Shown here: positions 1 to 12,709 of the stretch, one piece after another | How the letters are laid out: each line of letters begins with the position of its first letter | How positions within the stretch are numbered: the stretch's first letter is position 1 | Assembly (NCBI GenBank): GCA_036346405.1 | Contig: CM070548.1 | Span: forward strand, 71,829,739-71,893,738 | From: Phyllostachys edulis | Taxonomy: Eukaryota > Streptophyta > Magnoliopsida > Poales > Poaceae | Reading direction: 5' to 3' | DNA: 64,000 nt | The notes under the pieces: generated by a model | Seen by the model: only the letters and a program-made list of their open reading frames with translations | What the model was told of the DNA's origin: nothing | The model's database searches: none | Translations under genes and position numbers: made by a program

Positions 1-239
1 ACTAAAGATAATTTCATCTGATGGTATAGGCAATTTCTTTGTCTTTTTAGTTGTCTTTATAGTAACACACAATCTTTTAATCTTTTCTTGCTTTCAGGCT
101 ATACGATCATTCTGATTGTAGACAACATCTTTCTCTCTCTTTATTTTCTTTCATTCACGTCAGCAAAAATTCTGCGTGTCAATAGTTATAGACAGCTGAC
201 ATAAATCCATTATATATGCTTTAAGACCATAACTCCTCT

Positions 240-551
240 TTGATCCCCACAACAGTTGAGATGCGGGCTTGCTCTCGGCCCGCGTTCCGCTCCTTCCAAA
301 TGAGCCAGAACACAAGGATAACCAAAGAGTCGAAAGATCGACAGAATTCCTGGAGGAAGAGCTTCCTCTCTACGCACCACCAGGCCACCACATCCTGCTC
401 ATTTGCAGCCGAGGTTGTGAATGGGATGTTGAGCTAAGCTTGAAGGCGGGACCAAACGCACCTTGTGGAGGCATGTCTCCGGCTCCGCAGAACAGAGAAC
501 GCGGCAAGGCTGGTGCGGCCACCCACGCTTAAGCAGGTTATCCGCCGTCAG
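240..551 (-). pseudogene. LINE (L1-type) reverse transcriptase C-terminal zinc-binding remnant
   Basis: Reading the minus strand gives a peptide starting LTADNLLKRGW followed by CRVLCSAEPETCLH, the C-x(2..3)-C then H arrangement of the zinc-binding region at the end of plant LINE reverse transcriptases. After an in-frame stop and a frame change it continues as FDSLVILVFWLIWKERNA, which is the typical tail of these proteins (W-x-x-W-K-E-R-N). No endonuclease or polymerase domain is visible upstream in the window, so this is a short, broken fragment. The family call rests on motif recognition; I infer it is inactive. Confidence 0.72.
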
Positions 552-620
552 ACAACTACCCTGCACCGTCAACTACATAAAGGATTTGCACCTCGACGGG
601 CTCCTGCCTTCCGGATTTTA

Positions 621-1542
621 GAGCACCAGGTCAACAACTTTGAGGCACCGGAACTTCTTGCGTTGAGAACTCTGTGAGTGAATACAACCTCAAAACCTTT
701 ACATCCGATAATTTTGTTTCTGAATATTCACTCTTCAACCGCGCTTATTCGTGTTGTTCGTGCATGAGCTGGTCCTTCCATGTCGTACACAAAGCTAAAT
801 TTGTTGTTGATGTTCGTGAATCGTGATGCTGCAGTTTGTAACTTACGTACACCAGATCAACGAAAGACAGCGTGAGAGAATTGTTTTAGTTCACCTGTTG
901 CGAGTTTGTGACAACATTAGACCAGAGTTGATGTGTGCTACCAGATTCAGTTTTTAACTTTTTAACTGTCCGTTGTAAGTTGTAACCACACTTCTTATGG
1001 CAAGGGAAGACGTCTTCGTCTTTGCCTTTTTCTTGTGCGCCGTCGCTGTCTCACCTCTCTTCTCCGGCACCACCGTTTCTTCTCTGTAGTATTGCCGTCG
1101 TAGGTGGCAAGTCGTTGCGCGAGACAGGAAGGGGTGAGACGACGACGAATTTCGGTGTGTGCATGTAAAAAAGAAATGAGACGGCGACGATTTAAGTGGT
1201 TACGGAAGAAGTGGGGGACATGAATGCGTTCACGAGTCACAGAGGGTGACAAGGCGAGACATTGTCTCTGTTAGAGTGGGTTCACATGTTGATAGGCCGA
1301 GAGGGACGGAGAGACTAACCGCGCGCACGGAAGGAAAGACTTCGTCCGGCTGCGGAGATAAACTAGTCCTTTTATTCGTTAAAGATAAGATACTGAAGTA
1401 TTGATATCTCCGAATGCGTCAAACACCATCTCCTAATGTGCGTAATTGTTCATCGTTTTCCCCGTGGCAATGCGCTTTGTACACGGCAATAAGTACGTGA
1501 GTGGAGAAAAAAAAATCACCGATGCATAGACACAGCTTCACA
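621..1542. other. Intergenic, no gene recognised
   Basis: No supported gene. The stretch lies downstream of the SDR stop codon and probably includes its 3' untranslated region just above position 1400. The short open frames here lack family features. Confidence 0.4.
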
Positions 1543-4500
1543 TCACAGCTTGGAGTAGAGCTGCGGCGTGCACCACTTGAAGAACTTGCCGGTGGGGAGC
1601 TCGTCAGGCGGCAGCAGTGCGAGCCGCGCGGCGACGCGTCCGGCGTCCTCGGCGGTGCGCCGGCCCGAGCCCCGCGTCATGTCCGTCCGCGTGAACCCGG
1701 GGCAGAAGCAGTTGACGGCGACGCGGGCGCCGCCCCCCTGCAGCCGCGCGGCAAGGAGGCGCGAGTAGGCGTTGAGCGCGAGCTTGGACACCGCGTAGTC
1801 CGTCCACACCGCGGGCCACCCGTGCTCCCGCCACGTCCCGTCGTTCACCTGCGCCAGGAACCGCGACACCATCCGCTCGATCTTGCGCTCCGTCAGGCTG
1901 CCCTCGTCCAGCAGCATGCTCCTCACCGACGGGTCCCTCACCTTCTGCAAAGAGATCAAGACACAGCAAAAATGGAAACTTCGTCTTAGAGACCTGTATT
2001 CTTGTACATCTCACAGAAGAACAATGAAGTGTCTGAAACTAACATCTAAATTATGCAATTGAAAATTCGCCATTCATTATAGCTCGTTGTCTTTGATCAC
2101 TTCTGTTTTCCTATTGGGTGTGTAGTTCGAGCTTGGTTCAGGATTTGCAGTTTGGACAGTTCATGGTGTGGACAAAGGGTAGCAGGCAGGGCATCAATGA
2201 TGTCATGTGCTATGACAAAGACATTGAAATGACCTTATCGATCTGTCTCTTAACCAGCTGATGATGATGAGCTCATAGTCAAGCTATTTGATTTCTTAAT
2301 CAAAATGATGTTTATTTAAACATCGATGGTTTGATTTGACCCACGAGAAATAAACAAATGTTTAACTCAACACTGGCATGTGCGCTCATTAATCTGCAGG
2401 TGCATAGTTTCAACTTACTTGACAATTAGTAGAAGCATCAGAGAAGATAGGGTAAAGATTTGAATCCAAACTCACCATATATTATAATGTAACCTCTAGC
2501 CTGAATCTTACTTGCTGTCAAAGTGTTAGGTGCCTCATTTTGCAAAAAAATTGCTACATTGCTCAGGTGTTTGGAGTGACAAGAAACTAACTCCGGCTTT
2601 TTCTCAGAAATATTACTGTTGGTGAGAAAGACGGTACAAAAGGGTTCAGAACGGCAGGGCCACTATCATCAGTTAATTTTTCTCCTGTCATATTGTCCCA
2701 TGGGATACAACTAATGTGCTACTATGACTGTTTTGCAGTGTGAGTGTGTGACATAAAGCGTCCAGTACTGATTCACTTGAAATGTTATGAGCCATTTGGT
2801 CACTTACGTTAAGAAGGCCAAGCTGGGAGCTGATGTTCAGGATCCGACTGGTTGCAGCTGATCGTCGGAAAAGCGGCAGGAGTGCTTCGATGAGCATCTT
2901 GGCTCCGTAGAAGTTTGTCCTCAGGACTGTCTCAGCATGCTCCACTGAATTAGTGTCGATTTCGTTGAACGATACCGCCGCGTTGTTCACCTGCAGGGAC
3001 CAGTAAGCTTAATTTCAGAATTGCAAAATGTCAGATCAAAACAATCTCGAAGGCACATTTGGCCATAAAGGAAAGAAAATGTGAGCATGTGAGGTGGTTA
3101 CATCGACCAAATTCAGTAGCAACACTCGCTTTCGGTGGAGCTTTTGATGATAGGTCTAGAATTAGAAACTGCACTGGTATAGGTAGTGCTCTGGAGCTTT
3201 TGCTCTCATCTAGCTATGCTTTCCATAAGCTAATGATGAAGCTGATGACAGAGATGAGTCAACAAACAGATAGAATTCGATCAGATCAGAGTCAGACCAT
3301 GAAGAAAGCGACTGACCAAACCACGATTCAGAATATAGCTCACCGTTTCAAGCACACTATCTGCTCTGTTCATGGCTGCTACAGCCAACACGTGCGGTTG
3401 ATTTGCACGATCAAATTAGCTGTACTTCTTAAGCTCTGTCTGGTCTTGAATAAGAAATTGAGCTGGCCAATACTAATTTGTAGAACTGTTATCTGTTGCT
3501 CTGTAGATTGATTTGTACTATTGGAACATGTCCTCACCAAGGTAAAACAGATACTATCTAGTTCAGTAACTTATCCATTGTTCTTTCTCCTGGTTGTAAT
3601 TTCTTTCACTTGGTGGATCAAAAGGTCAAAAGATTTGCAGGAGCTTCAGTATAGAAAAAAGATTATTTAGTGCTAATCTAGCTTTCCAAAGATAGGAAAA
3701 TAAGGCCACTTTTATATATCTGCACTGTGCAGAACAAACAAGGAAAAAAAATACGAATCTTCTTCTTTTTTATTTTGTGAGTCAACAGAAATATATAGCA
3801 GAAACCTACCCATCTACAATAATGTTCTGAATCAACGCTTGATGACCTGGATTATAATGTAGTAACTGCCACAACTTGCAATCTTATAATATACTAGCTC
3901 AGAAGAATGATGACGCCATTCCACACGGTTGACCTGCCTCTGCCTCTCTGAGTTGGTCTCCGAACGGAAGAGAAAAACTGGGCCAAGTAGGCAAGTACTA
4001 GAGCGGTATCAGTACGTATATGCAATTTACTAAAAGCATGTACAATGATGTGGTGTCAACTATCTGTAAGTCTTGATGTGTATGACACGAGATAATGTGG
4101 AACAGAGAGGGGAGTACATAGAATTAAGCCGTCTCTCATGCAGTCGTCGACTGTAATACGATAAACAAGACATATTGTATATGAAAAAGTTGTCCATAGA
4201 GACATATAAAAAGATAATTTATCGTAGAAACTGTCTTTAGTGCTGTCTATAAATGACACACCTAAGCAATCTCAATAACGTTTTAATTAAGCGTCAAAAT
4301 CTCTTATCTTACGACGCACATATAAAGGGGAAGCAAGCGCGTCCCAATAGCTAAGGGCGCATGGCCTCAAAAAAAAAAGGAGCTACAGTGTATACGCAGG
4401 CCGGGAAAAGGTCAGCGGCCGAGTACACCCAGCGTCGTGCCATGTACTTAATTGACCCTCAGTTTTCTGATGACTTCGTTCCAACTTTGGCGGTGACTTG

Positions 4501-5687
4501 TTCAGGCAAGTGTGCCCCGCTAAAATTCTTCTCCAAGATACACGAGCTGTTTCGTTGGTTAATTATCACACTATCAGTTCACGGCCATATGTTACTTCAC
4601 TAACAAACACTTTCTTAGCCACATGCCTTATTTACCGTGAACACTTTTTATTTCCCAAAAGTATGCGTGCCAGAAACCAAAAGAAAGAAAGGAACTTTGG
4701 TTACTATAGTAGTGGAGTGCTAGTAACTAGCTAGTTGGATAGCCAATTATAGATTGATTTTATTGACTGGTTGGTGCTACTATACTTATAAACTGAAAAT
4801 TGAATCTGGAGTCCATTCGGTGAACTCAGATTCTCGGCATTAAAGACCTAAACGAAGAAGATCAGTATTACTCTAGCTCAGGGGCGTATCTCGTCCGATC
4901 AAAATTTGGCGGACTAGATCAGGTAGGTGTCTGGACTACAGTGAAATGGTATAGTGCCATACAGTAATCACTACACATATTCATATTACTGTGCACGTAG
5001 TGTTTCTCTGCAGTGTTACTGCAGACAATTCGGATCTTTGTTGGCTCCTCGACATGCAACTATGCGAGTGAAATGAAACGTAAAAGAGGCCAAGCTGCAC
5101 AGCTCATGTACACGTCCGGAAAGACGAAAAGGACAAGCGGATTAGAAGGCGAAAATATACGGAATCCGAGGAGGAGCCGAGAAATAAACCGCAAAAAAAA
5201 AGAGTAGAGAAAAGAAGCCCGCGGCACGTCGCTGAAGTGTTGAGCTCACCAGAATGTCAAGGCCGCCGACGTCGTCGCGGAGCCAGGACGCGAAGTCCGC
5301 GACGGAGGCGGGGTCTCCGACGTCTAGCCGGCGGAACATCACGGACCGGAGCCCCCCCGCGCGGAGCGCCGAGGCGGCAGCCTCCCCGCGCGCTTCGTCC
5401 CGCGCGGTGAGCACCACGGCCAGCCCCTGCTCCGCCAGGCGCGCCGCCAGCGCGTGCCCGATGCCCCGGTTCGCCCCCGTCACCACCGCCACCGTCTCCC
5501 CCGTCCACCATGCCCTGATCGATGACCCATCATCACACAACACAAACATCATCGTCAAGAACAACAACAACAATTCTGTCAACGCTATCGCACAAAAACG
5601 AAAACGGGTTCGATCGAATCGAATGCGCGTAGGTAGGTCAGTGAGTTACTTGGGCGGAGGCGTCTCTTTGGAGCTCAAGAAGTCCAT
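1543..5687 (-). CDS. Short-chain dehydrogenase/reductase, (+)-neomenthol dehydrogenase / carbonyl reductase-like
   Basis: I read four coding exons, in transcript order 5687-5650, 5514-5250, 2990-2808 and 1944-1543, all with GT-AG borders, giving about 295 residues, the usual length for this family. Visible motifs are the NADP(H)-binding TGANRGIG near residues 25-32, VNNAA near 102-106, ISSQ near 154-157 and the catalytic YAVSK near 212-216, with a conserved C terminus ending KFFKWCTPQLYSKL. Such enzymes reduce or oxidise carbonyl/alcohol groups with NADP(H), often on terpenoids or reactive carbonyls, in the cytosol; the substrate here cannot be read. The 12.7-codon first exon starting MDFLSS restores the family-typical AWWTGETVAVVTG context. 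A continuous alternative start at 5582 (MTELLLLF) is possible but gives an atypical hydrophobic leader. The intron 2991-5249 is large (2.26 kb). No frame disruption is visible. Confidence 0.86.
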
Positions 5688-5986
5688 CAATGGTGGGAGC
5701 GAAAGCGAGGGGATCGAGCCGGCCACTTGCTTGCCTGGAGTCCGAAGCCAAAGAGAGAGAGAGCCAAGGGAAGAAGGGTATGTATATGGGCACGGCTGGC
5801 TGGCTGCTCGAACGAAGGCATCACTTGTTGTAGTGAGAGCGCAGGGAGCGCAAGTGGAGTGGAGACTTGGAGTGGAGGGAAGCTTTAGTTTCCGTGAGCG
5901 CGTGGGTCATGGGATTAGTTGCGGTCTAGCTAGCACGGTAGTAGGTTCTGACAATTCGTGTGAACGGCAGGGGTGGACGAGTGTAT

Positions 5987-6320
5987 GGACGGGTCAAGCG
6001 ACACCAACTGCCTTCAGTTTAACTCACATGGTTTTCTTACTACGTAATTGGCGTCATCCTTCAGTTTAACTCACACGGTTGTTTGGACAGGTCAAGCGAC
6101 ATCAACTTCCTTCAGTTTAACTCACACGGTTTTCTTACCACGTAATTATACGATTTTTTTATTATAAGTTATAAGTTAGTGTTACGAATTCGTAATAATT
6201 TTTTTCTCTGTATGTGCCCATTCAGCTCACATAGTTTCCTTACTACAAAAGCATACGACTTTTTTATTGTAAGTTTTAGGTTAGTGTTACGAATTCATAA
6301 TGATTTGGTTACATTTTTTT
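5987..6320. repeat. Degenerate tandem repeats of about 98-105 bp
   Basis: The block beginning GGTCAAGCGACACCAACT near 5991 recurs near 6089 (offset about 98), each followed by CTTCAGTTTAACTCACA. The following segment with GTTAGTGTTACGAATTC at about 6174 recurs near 6279 (offset 105). The copies are diverged. They lie between the upstream side of the SDR gene and the 5' LTR of the copia element. Confidence 0.7.
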
Positions 6321-6339
6321 TCTCTCGATGCGCCCCAGA

Positions 6340-6580
6340 TGAACGCAAAGAGTCATGGCCTAGATGGACTCCTCATCCATCCAGTAGCCTATATATAGGA
6401 GGGGGACCCCCAATATTATAATCGTTTTAAGAAGAGGAATAAAGAGAAGCAAGAAACATCCTTATATCTCTGTGTTCAATCTACTATTTTGTTCTTGTGT
6501 TCTTGCATTGTTCTTACGATTCTGAGTTTATCTATGAGGTAATCGCTCGGACTGGACTCGCCAGCTATGGTTCCTCAACA
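6340..6580 (+). repeat. 5' LTR of copia-1
   Basis: Shares long blocks with 12074-12332, including TGGACTCCTCATC, TGTTCAATCTACTATT and TTCTTGCATTGTTCTTACGA. It holds a TATA-like CTATATATAGGAGG near 6390. The LTR ends CTCAACA. The next bases, CGTTATCAGCACGA, sit where the primer-binding site is expected. Confidence 0.8.
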
Positions 6581-9130
6581 CGTTATCAGCACGATCGACT
6601 CTCCTCAAATCAAAAGGTAACCGTCGAAGAACGACACTCGTAGATTGAATCGTATTTTTCTAGGTTGCTTTCAATTCTGCAAATTCGCTTTCTAGATTAG
6701 TATTCTACGATGTAAATCCACTCTAATCTATCGCGAGCCGACTTGAAGTCGCCGGCACAATGTCGATCGGTAGATTGCACGAATGATTGGATGTTGATTG
6801 TACCATAGATTGGAAATTGCAAATTCGTTCTAATCTACCGCGAGCCGACTTGAAGTCGTCGGCCGAGCTGACGGTGGATTGCACGAACAGTACCGCAATG
6901 AACAGTATCACGATGAACAGTACAAACCAGAAAAAAAAGGGGCGATAGCCCTGTACGGCCGCGCCACCGCCAACTTGAAGTCGGTCGCCTCCGTACTTAA
7001 AGCTCGGCGCCGCCCCACACGCACTTGAAGCCGCTGGTCCTAGCCAGATTCGCTCTGCCCCATAAGGCCGCCGCACGCGCTGTGGTTGCCACCACTTGCA
7101 TCTTGTGCTTAGCGCTAAGCCGCCGTCCCCACAAACGCACATGGCCCCGCAAGCTTCGGCGCCGCCTCCTCGAGCAATAGCTGCATCCGCCCTCGCACGG
7201 CGATCACACGCGCCGCCGGCCCTCCCGCCCCGTACGACCTCCACCGCACGGGCTCCTTTGAGCAGCCACCTCCTTGAAAGAAAGGGGAAGGAGGGAGAAG
7301 GCTACAACCGCGGCACCACACACCTCGCTTGAACCGGCCAGCCGTACGCCTAAAGTGTCGGCCGCCTCCTCGCGAAATCCCCATGCCACATCAGCATCAG
7401 CGCTTCGAGCCGTCCTGCATGGCCGCCCGGAGCTACCTCGCATGGTCGCCGGTTACCCCATGGTCGCCTAAAAGCCGCCAACAAGATGGTCGCCGGCCGC
7501 CGGCTCGCATGGCCGCCCAAAAGTCGTCGGCTCGCATGGTCACCCGAAGCCGCCGCACTAGATGGTGCCCGCACCCGCTTGAGCGCTTAGCCCTGCCGCC
7601 ACGCGCAGCCGCCTCGCAGCTTCAGACGGGCACGGCTGTTGCTGCTGCTGGCCACGGCCGCCACTGCACCTATTACTTGCTTTGAATGCACAGGGGCATG
7701 GAACCCTACTCCCCTTGCCCCCCTTTTGACCCAGCCAAATGGGCCGACTTGGGCCTAATAGGGCCCGGTCCAACAGAAAGGGGGGTTCGGCCGGTAAAGA
7801 AAAGAAAAGGGGGGTTTTGGCCGGTAAAAAAAAGGACAAAAGGAAATTCCGGAGTTTTGCAAATAGGCCCTTGGAATTCTGAAAATTATGAGATTTTTTG
7901 CGAACAAGGAAATTTTGCAGAAAACCCCTCGAAGTTTCTAAAAATTACGCGAAAATTTTTCTCTGTGCTGAAATTTCACGACTTAAACCCTAGAAATTGC
8001 AGAATTCCCCGAAAAATCATTTTCTAGCAGAAAAGGGCCTCAGGAATTCAATTTTTGAATCAAATTTTGCATTTGAAGCATGTTTAACTTTATTATTGTT
8101 ATTTCTATGCAATTTATGTATTGTATCTACTATTTTGATTATCTGTGATTGTTTATATTACTTTTAATCACTGAAAATAGCAGTAAATCATGAGAAATGC
8201 ATAGAAAAATACAGGAACACGAACTGAGAGTTCGAAGAACATTATGAGAATTTTGCAACCATTTTATGTAAATTACTAGCAATAATCTTATGAACTCTTT
8301 GTATGAATATGGAAATGACTGGCATCACGAACCAGGAGTTCGAATAACTGATCCATCATGGCCGAAATTTGTACAGAATTTGTACAAGTCTTCAACTCTC
8401 TGATAATGTAATCACGGATAAGCAAAAGATTGAGAATACTCTCTCTACTTTTCACCCCAAATGCAGTGCAATCCACACGCAACTATCGTTAAGACGGCTA
8501 TAAGGAGTATGCCACATTAATTGACACCATGTAAGTTGCGGAAGCTCAAGATGATGTTCTAAGAAAGAACTACATCTCACAGCCGCCTAGTAGCAATATT
8601 GGTCATGAAGCCAATGCTAGCAGCTACAAGGTGATGGAACCTCTCACGAAGGAAAGGGGCACGAAAGGTAAGGTCGTGGATCACACGTTAATGATGCTTT
8701 TCAGTCTAAGAAAAAATGGCAAAGGATAGCATGAGGCACACCTCGCCATTGCAGGCGCGGAAGATGCACACCCATTAGTTGCACTCATGGATGTGGACAA
8801 CCTAGTAGCAGCCCCCATTATCCCTCCTTTAGACATCGTAGCGGCTGCAGCCGTAGCTGCCCAAGAGAAGAAGATCGCCATGGAGCAGATTGAGGCAGAA
8901 GTTTTTGAATACTTTGTCGATTCGATCTAGTACACACATTGCACTTGGATCTTTTATAATAACTAGCAGTTTATAATTGAAGCAGAACATTGAATTAATT
9001 TATTCTTTGAATAATGGTTGTAAGCTCTAGGAGAGCAAAGCATTGAATTCTTATGATGAGTCCTGCAAGACTTATTTCCGTATTTATAATAGTAAGTTAT
9101 GTTCTGATATCTGAAGTATTTTATTTATGT
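6581..9130 (+). other. copia-1 5' internal region: leader and decayed gag
   Basis: There is no intact frame. A block containing GAGCCGACTTGAAGTCG is locally duplicated (about 6735 and 6842). From about 8540 to 8930 a plus-strand gag-like remnant can be followed (for example ISQPPSSNIGHEANASSYK) with interruptions. The GC-rich part 7000-7680 has no recognisable domain. Confidence 0.45.
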
Positions 9131-9173
9131 ATTGCTTGCTTTCTGCTACATATTAATAAAGTACATTATATTA

Positions 9174-9530
9174 GAACGCATGTGGCGTCCTATGGAGGAA
9201 GTGTGCTTAGCACGTAGCGGCACAACGAATACCATCTTGAGAGAGACGAAAATCTTTCAATCGATCAGTAAGAATGCTGGTAGTCTTATGACAATCGCGG
9301 GCAACGATGCTTGTATAATAAGCTCAAGAAGGGCCACAATTATACTCCCAATGGGTACAACATTGGTCATTAAAGAGGCATTGTTGCACCTAAAATCGAC
9401 TAGAACTCTCAATGATATTCGCGCTGACGGTTTTCACGTAGAGACTAAAGAAGAGTATGGTAAGGAATACCTACTCATTACAAAGCGTGAAAAAGTAAAA
9501 AATGGTATTAGAACGACTTCCTTCATTTGA
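9174..9530 (+). pseudogene. copia-1 aspartic protease and linker
   Basis: The plus-strand frame reads CLARSGTTNTILRETK, then GSLMTIAGNDACI and GRATIILPMGTTL in slightly altered form, matching the protease segment of grass copia polyproteins. The catalytic D-S/T-G triad normally found here reads R-S-G, so the essential aspartate is lost. The frame then shifts into the GAG-pre-integrase segment at about 9502. I judge it non-functional. Confidence 0.75.
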
Positions 9531-10262
9531 AACTGGGCTATACTACACTAATTTTAAGGTATCTGCAACCTATACTGCCCTGAAAACCGTATTTAGAAGC
9601 TCTGAACTTTTCTATCTCTGGCATGATAGATTATGCCGCCCATGTCTTAGGATGATGAGAAATATAATTAACAATTCACAGAGACATAATATCGATATAA
9701 AGAATTTCCCGAATCAGGAAGATTTTGTGTGCCCAGTATGTGCCACCGGAAAATTAATTACTAAACCTTCTGCTCTGAAAGCGAAGGATGAAGTCCCTGC
9801 ATTCCTGGACCGTATCTAGGGAGACTTTTGCAGTCCAATACAACCCCTGTAAAGGACATTTAGGTATTTTATGGTGCTCATCGATGCTTCCTCGAAATGG
9901 TCGCATGTATATTTATTGTCTACGAGAAACCACGCTTTTGTAAAGCTAATCTCACAGATAATTAAGAATAATTTCCCTGATCATAATGTGAAGTCCACCA
10001 GAATGGACAACGCTGAAGAGTTTATTTCAAAGGCATTTGATGATTATTGTATGGCAATGGAATTAAAGTTGAGCATTCCATACCGCATGTCCACACACAG
10101 AATGAACTAGCAGAGGTATTAATTAAAATGATTAAATTTATTGCCCGACCACCTTTGAAGAATTGTAATTTACCAACCGCATGTTGGGGACACGTAGTCC
10201 TGCTCACAGCAACTCTCATCAATTTTAGACTGTCGGCTGAATGTAAGAAAAGATCAGATTGA
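9502..10262 (+). pseudogene. copia-1 GAG-pre-integrase and integrase core
   Basis: Reads LERLPSFETGLYYTN, then WHDRLCRP and CPVCATGK (the zinc-binding HHCC end), followed after a stop at about 9820 by MVLIDASSKWSHVYLL and MDNAEEF. These correspond to the first and second acidic positions of the DDE core. The third acidic position lies in HTQNELAEVLIKM. Several stops and a frame change interrupt the domain. This is the DNA-joining enzyme module of the element and is inactive here. Confidence 0.8.
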
Positions 10263-10404
10263 GAAGAAGGCAATAGAAACTGAATTATTACCTCTGAATA
10301 AAAAAGAAGTACTTAGGCCTGTAAGCCGCACGTCTCCCCATGTGCACCCCGTAGTGTATAAGTGAGTATTTGTTCGAAAGAGAAATGAAAAGAAGTAAGG
10401 CTCG

Positions 10405-11230
10405 TTGCACAAGGTTTCACTTAACGTCCAGGAGATTATTATGAATAAATATATTCCCCGGTCATGGGCGGAACCACCCTTCAGATATTTAATCTCAATG
10501 GTAGTAAACTTGAAATTAAAAGTGAAATTGATGGATGTGGTAAAAGCACACTTTTATGGAAAATTGGATTCGGACATTCATATGAAGGTACCTAAATGTA
10601 TCCCTGTCCCAAGCCAAACGGAGCAAATCGAAATCAGACAAAAGGAACTCGTAAAGTCTTTGCATTTAATTAAGCAAATGATGTAATGTGGTACAATCAC
10701 TTGAAGCGACTTTCTATGCAAGAAAGGTTACACGAATAATGAGAATTATCCCTGTGTATTTATACAACGATCTCAGGATGTATTTTGTATAATCTCTGTG
10801 TATGAAGATGATTGAATATCATTAGAACCCTGAAAGGTATTAAGAAAGCAAGCTCTTACCTGGAGTTGGAGTTCGAAATGAAAGATTTGGGTAAAACCAA
10901 ATATTGTCTAGGCTTGCAGCTTGAGCATACCCCTGAAGGGATTTTAGAGCATTGGTCAACCTACACTTAGAATGTGTTAGAAATGTTTGATTTTGAAAAG
11001 GCATACCCTTCGAAAGTGCCAATGGTCGGGAGATCTTTGCAGCAAGACAAAGACTCGTACAGACCTAAAGAAAAGGAGGTGGAAGTCCTGGGATCGGAAT
11101 TCCCATACTTAAGTGCAATAGAAGCACTAATGTATTTAGCAAATTATACTAGATCGGCCATTTCGTTTGCCGTTAACCTACTAGCAAGATATAATGCAGA
11201 ACTTATCAAAGGCATTGGCAAAGAATGAAA
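10405..11230 (+). pseudogene. copia-1 reverse transcriptase remnant
   Basis: FRYLISMVVNLKLKVKLMDV, then YGKLDSDIHMKVPK, is the conserved entry of copia reverse transcriptases. Further on come YLELEFEMKDLGKTKYCLGL-like and PYLSAIEALMYLANYTR segments from the thumb/connection region. The YxDD catalytic part is not intact, and stops occur throughout. Confidence 0.78.
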
Positions 11231-11730
11231 GATATCTTCCGATACCTCAAAGGAAGCAAAGAACTTGGTCTGTTCTACAGAAAGAACGAAGACCTAACTA
11301 TGAATGACTATGCATATGCCGGGTACCTATAGAACCCGCATACAGTCAAGTCGCAAACAGGCTATGTATTTCTATGTGGTGGAACTGCAATTTCATGGAA
11401 ATCGTCTAAGCGGAGTCCTGTATCGACTTCGACGAACCATTCGGAAATCATAGCACTGTACGAGACCTTACGAGAATGTGTTTGGCTTCAACGGATGATT
11501 CACCGCATTCAGCAGTCATGTGGATTGAATACCGCGCGAACCCCCATTATTATCTATGAAGATAATGCAGCTTGTGTTGCACAAGTGCAGATGAGTTATG
11601 TGTAGAGTCCTCTCACAAAGCATGTCAACCCCAAGTTCTTCTATGTTCATGAATTGCAAAAGATGAACGAAGTTAAAGTACTGCATACTAAGTCATGTGA
11701 AAATCTTGCAGATTTATTCACTAAGTAACT
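11231..11730 (+). pseudogene. copia-1 RNase H remnant
   Basis: Fragments such as SQTGYVFLCGGTAISWKSSK, NHSEIIALYE, EDNAACVAQ and ENLADLFTK follow in order, marking the RNase H domain at the end of the polyprotein. At least two in-frame stops (for example after DYAYAGYL) interrupt it. Confidence 0.8.
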
Positions 11731-12073
11731 TCCAGCATGTAACTTTGAAAGATGTACATGTGGAATTGAAATGATGAGACTTAGAGAAGTGCAGAATTCA
11801 GGAGGAGAATCTTCACGAACTAATTATTAAAGCTTGATCACGAAGATCAAGTACCCAAAGAATAAATCCTGCAGATTAAATGAAATTGGGTGGATTGCAC
11901 TCTTTTTCTCTTGACGAGTTTTCTTAAAGTTTCTCGGCTAAGTTTTTTAACGAGGCAATTCGTGCAACGCAGCGGAACGCATGTCATGTACTCTTTTTCC
12001 AAATTCTTGCCACTGAGTTTTTTATGGAGTTTTAACGAGACATGAACATGTCGGATGAGTGCCCAAATGGAAG

Positions 12074-12332
12074 TGTTAAGAAATCGGGTCCAGGCCAGAG
12101 AGTCCTGGGCCAGGTGGACTCCTCATCTATCCACCAACCTATAAATAGGGAGTGCTATTCATTGTAAACGATTGATAGATTAAAAGAAGGAATAAAGAGA
12201 AACAAGAAGCCCTCAATATCTCTATGTTCAATCTACTATTCTGTTATTGTATTCTTGCATTGTTCTTACGATTCTGAGTTTGTCTACGAAGTAATCGCTC
12301 ATATTGAACTCATCAGCGACAGTTTCTCAACC
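12074..12332 (+). repeat. 3' LTR of copia-1
   Basis: Begins TGTTAAGAAATCGGG and ends CTCAACCA. A TATA-like CTATAAATAGG lies near 12140. It aligns with 6340-6580 with indels and many substitutions. Confidence 0.8.
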
Positions 12333-12709
12333 ATGGCATGCGGCCGACGTTAGTTTCAGGTCCATGTCACAAGCTCGCTTGCGATTATTTGCAGTTAGGA
12401 TCGGGGAACAGTTAGGCAAGGCCCAGATCATGCATGCATGTCGACCGCACTACTGACCAAAACTCTCGACAGAAAGAAAAGGAAATTCAGAGAATTTCGA
12501 TACAGTTCTCGGAGGAATTGTATAGTTTCGTGTGAAATCTAGACAAGATTCTAGCATTATAGATTTAATGTTGACGAGGCCATAATCCAGGCCACGCCGT
12601 CGACTGGCAGAGGAGAACTTATTAAAGTCGTTGCCAGAAATGCCGGTTTATCGCCGTGTAACAGAGGTTGCAGGGAAAGCCTTGCCGTGTCAAGCGTCAA
12701 GCGATCGAT

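Larger units (their letters stand above)
6340..12332 (+). mobile_element. Old, decayed Ty1/copia LTR retrotransposon (copia-1)
   Basis: Two related LTRs of about 240-260 bp (6340-6580 and 12074-12332) bracket a plus-strand internal region. In order it holds gag traces, aspartic protease, GAG-pre-integrase, integrase, reverse transcriptase and RNase H, the order diagnostic of Ty1/copia. Coding is broken by many stops and frameshifts, and the LTRs are clearly diverged, so the insertion is old. The sequence just before the 3' LTR (AAATGGAAG then TGTTAAG) resembles a decayed polypurine tract plus LTR start. I found no matching target duplication. Confidence 0.9.

Noticed and set aside
1501..2014. 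Long open frames on the plus strand and a second minus-strand frame over the last SDR exon
   Set aside because: They are shadows of the GC-rich SDR exon; only the frame with the YAVSK motif and family C terminus is real.
4020..4330. Possible MITE in the large SDR intron
   Set aside because: The left part resembles a known type of small element, but no inverted terminus or target duplication could be paired.
5254..6069. 271-codon open frame on the plus strand
   Set aside because: It is antisense to the first SDR exons, has no domain, and runs into tandem repeats.
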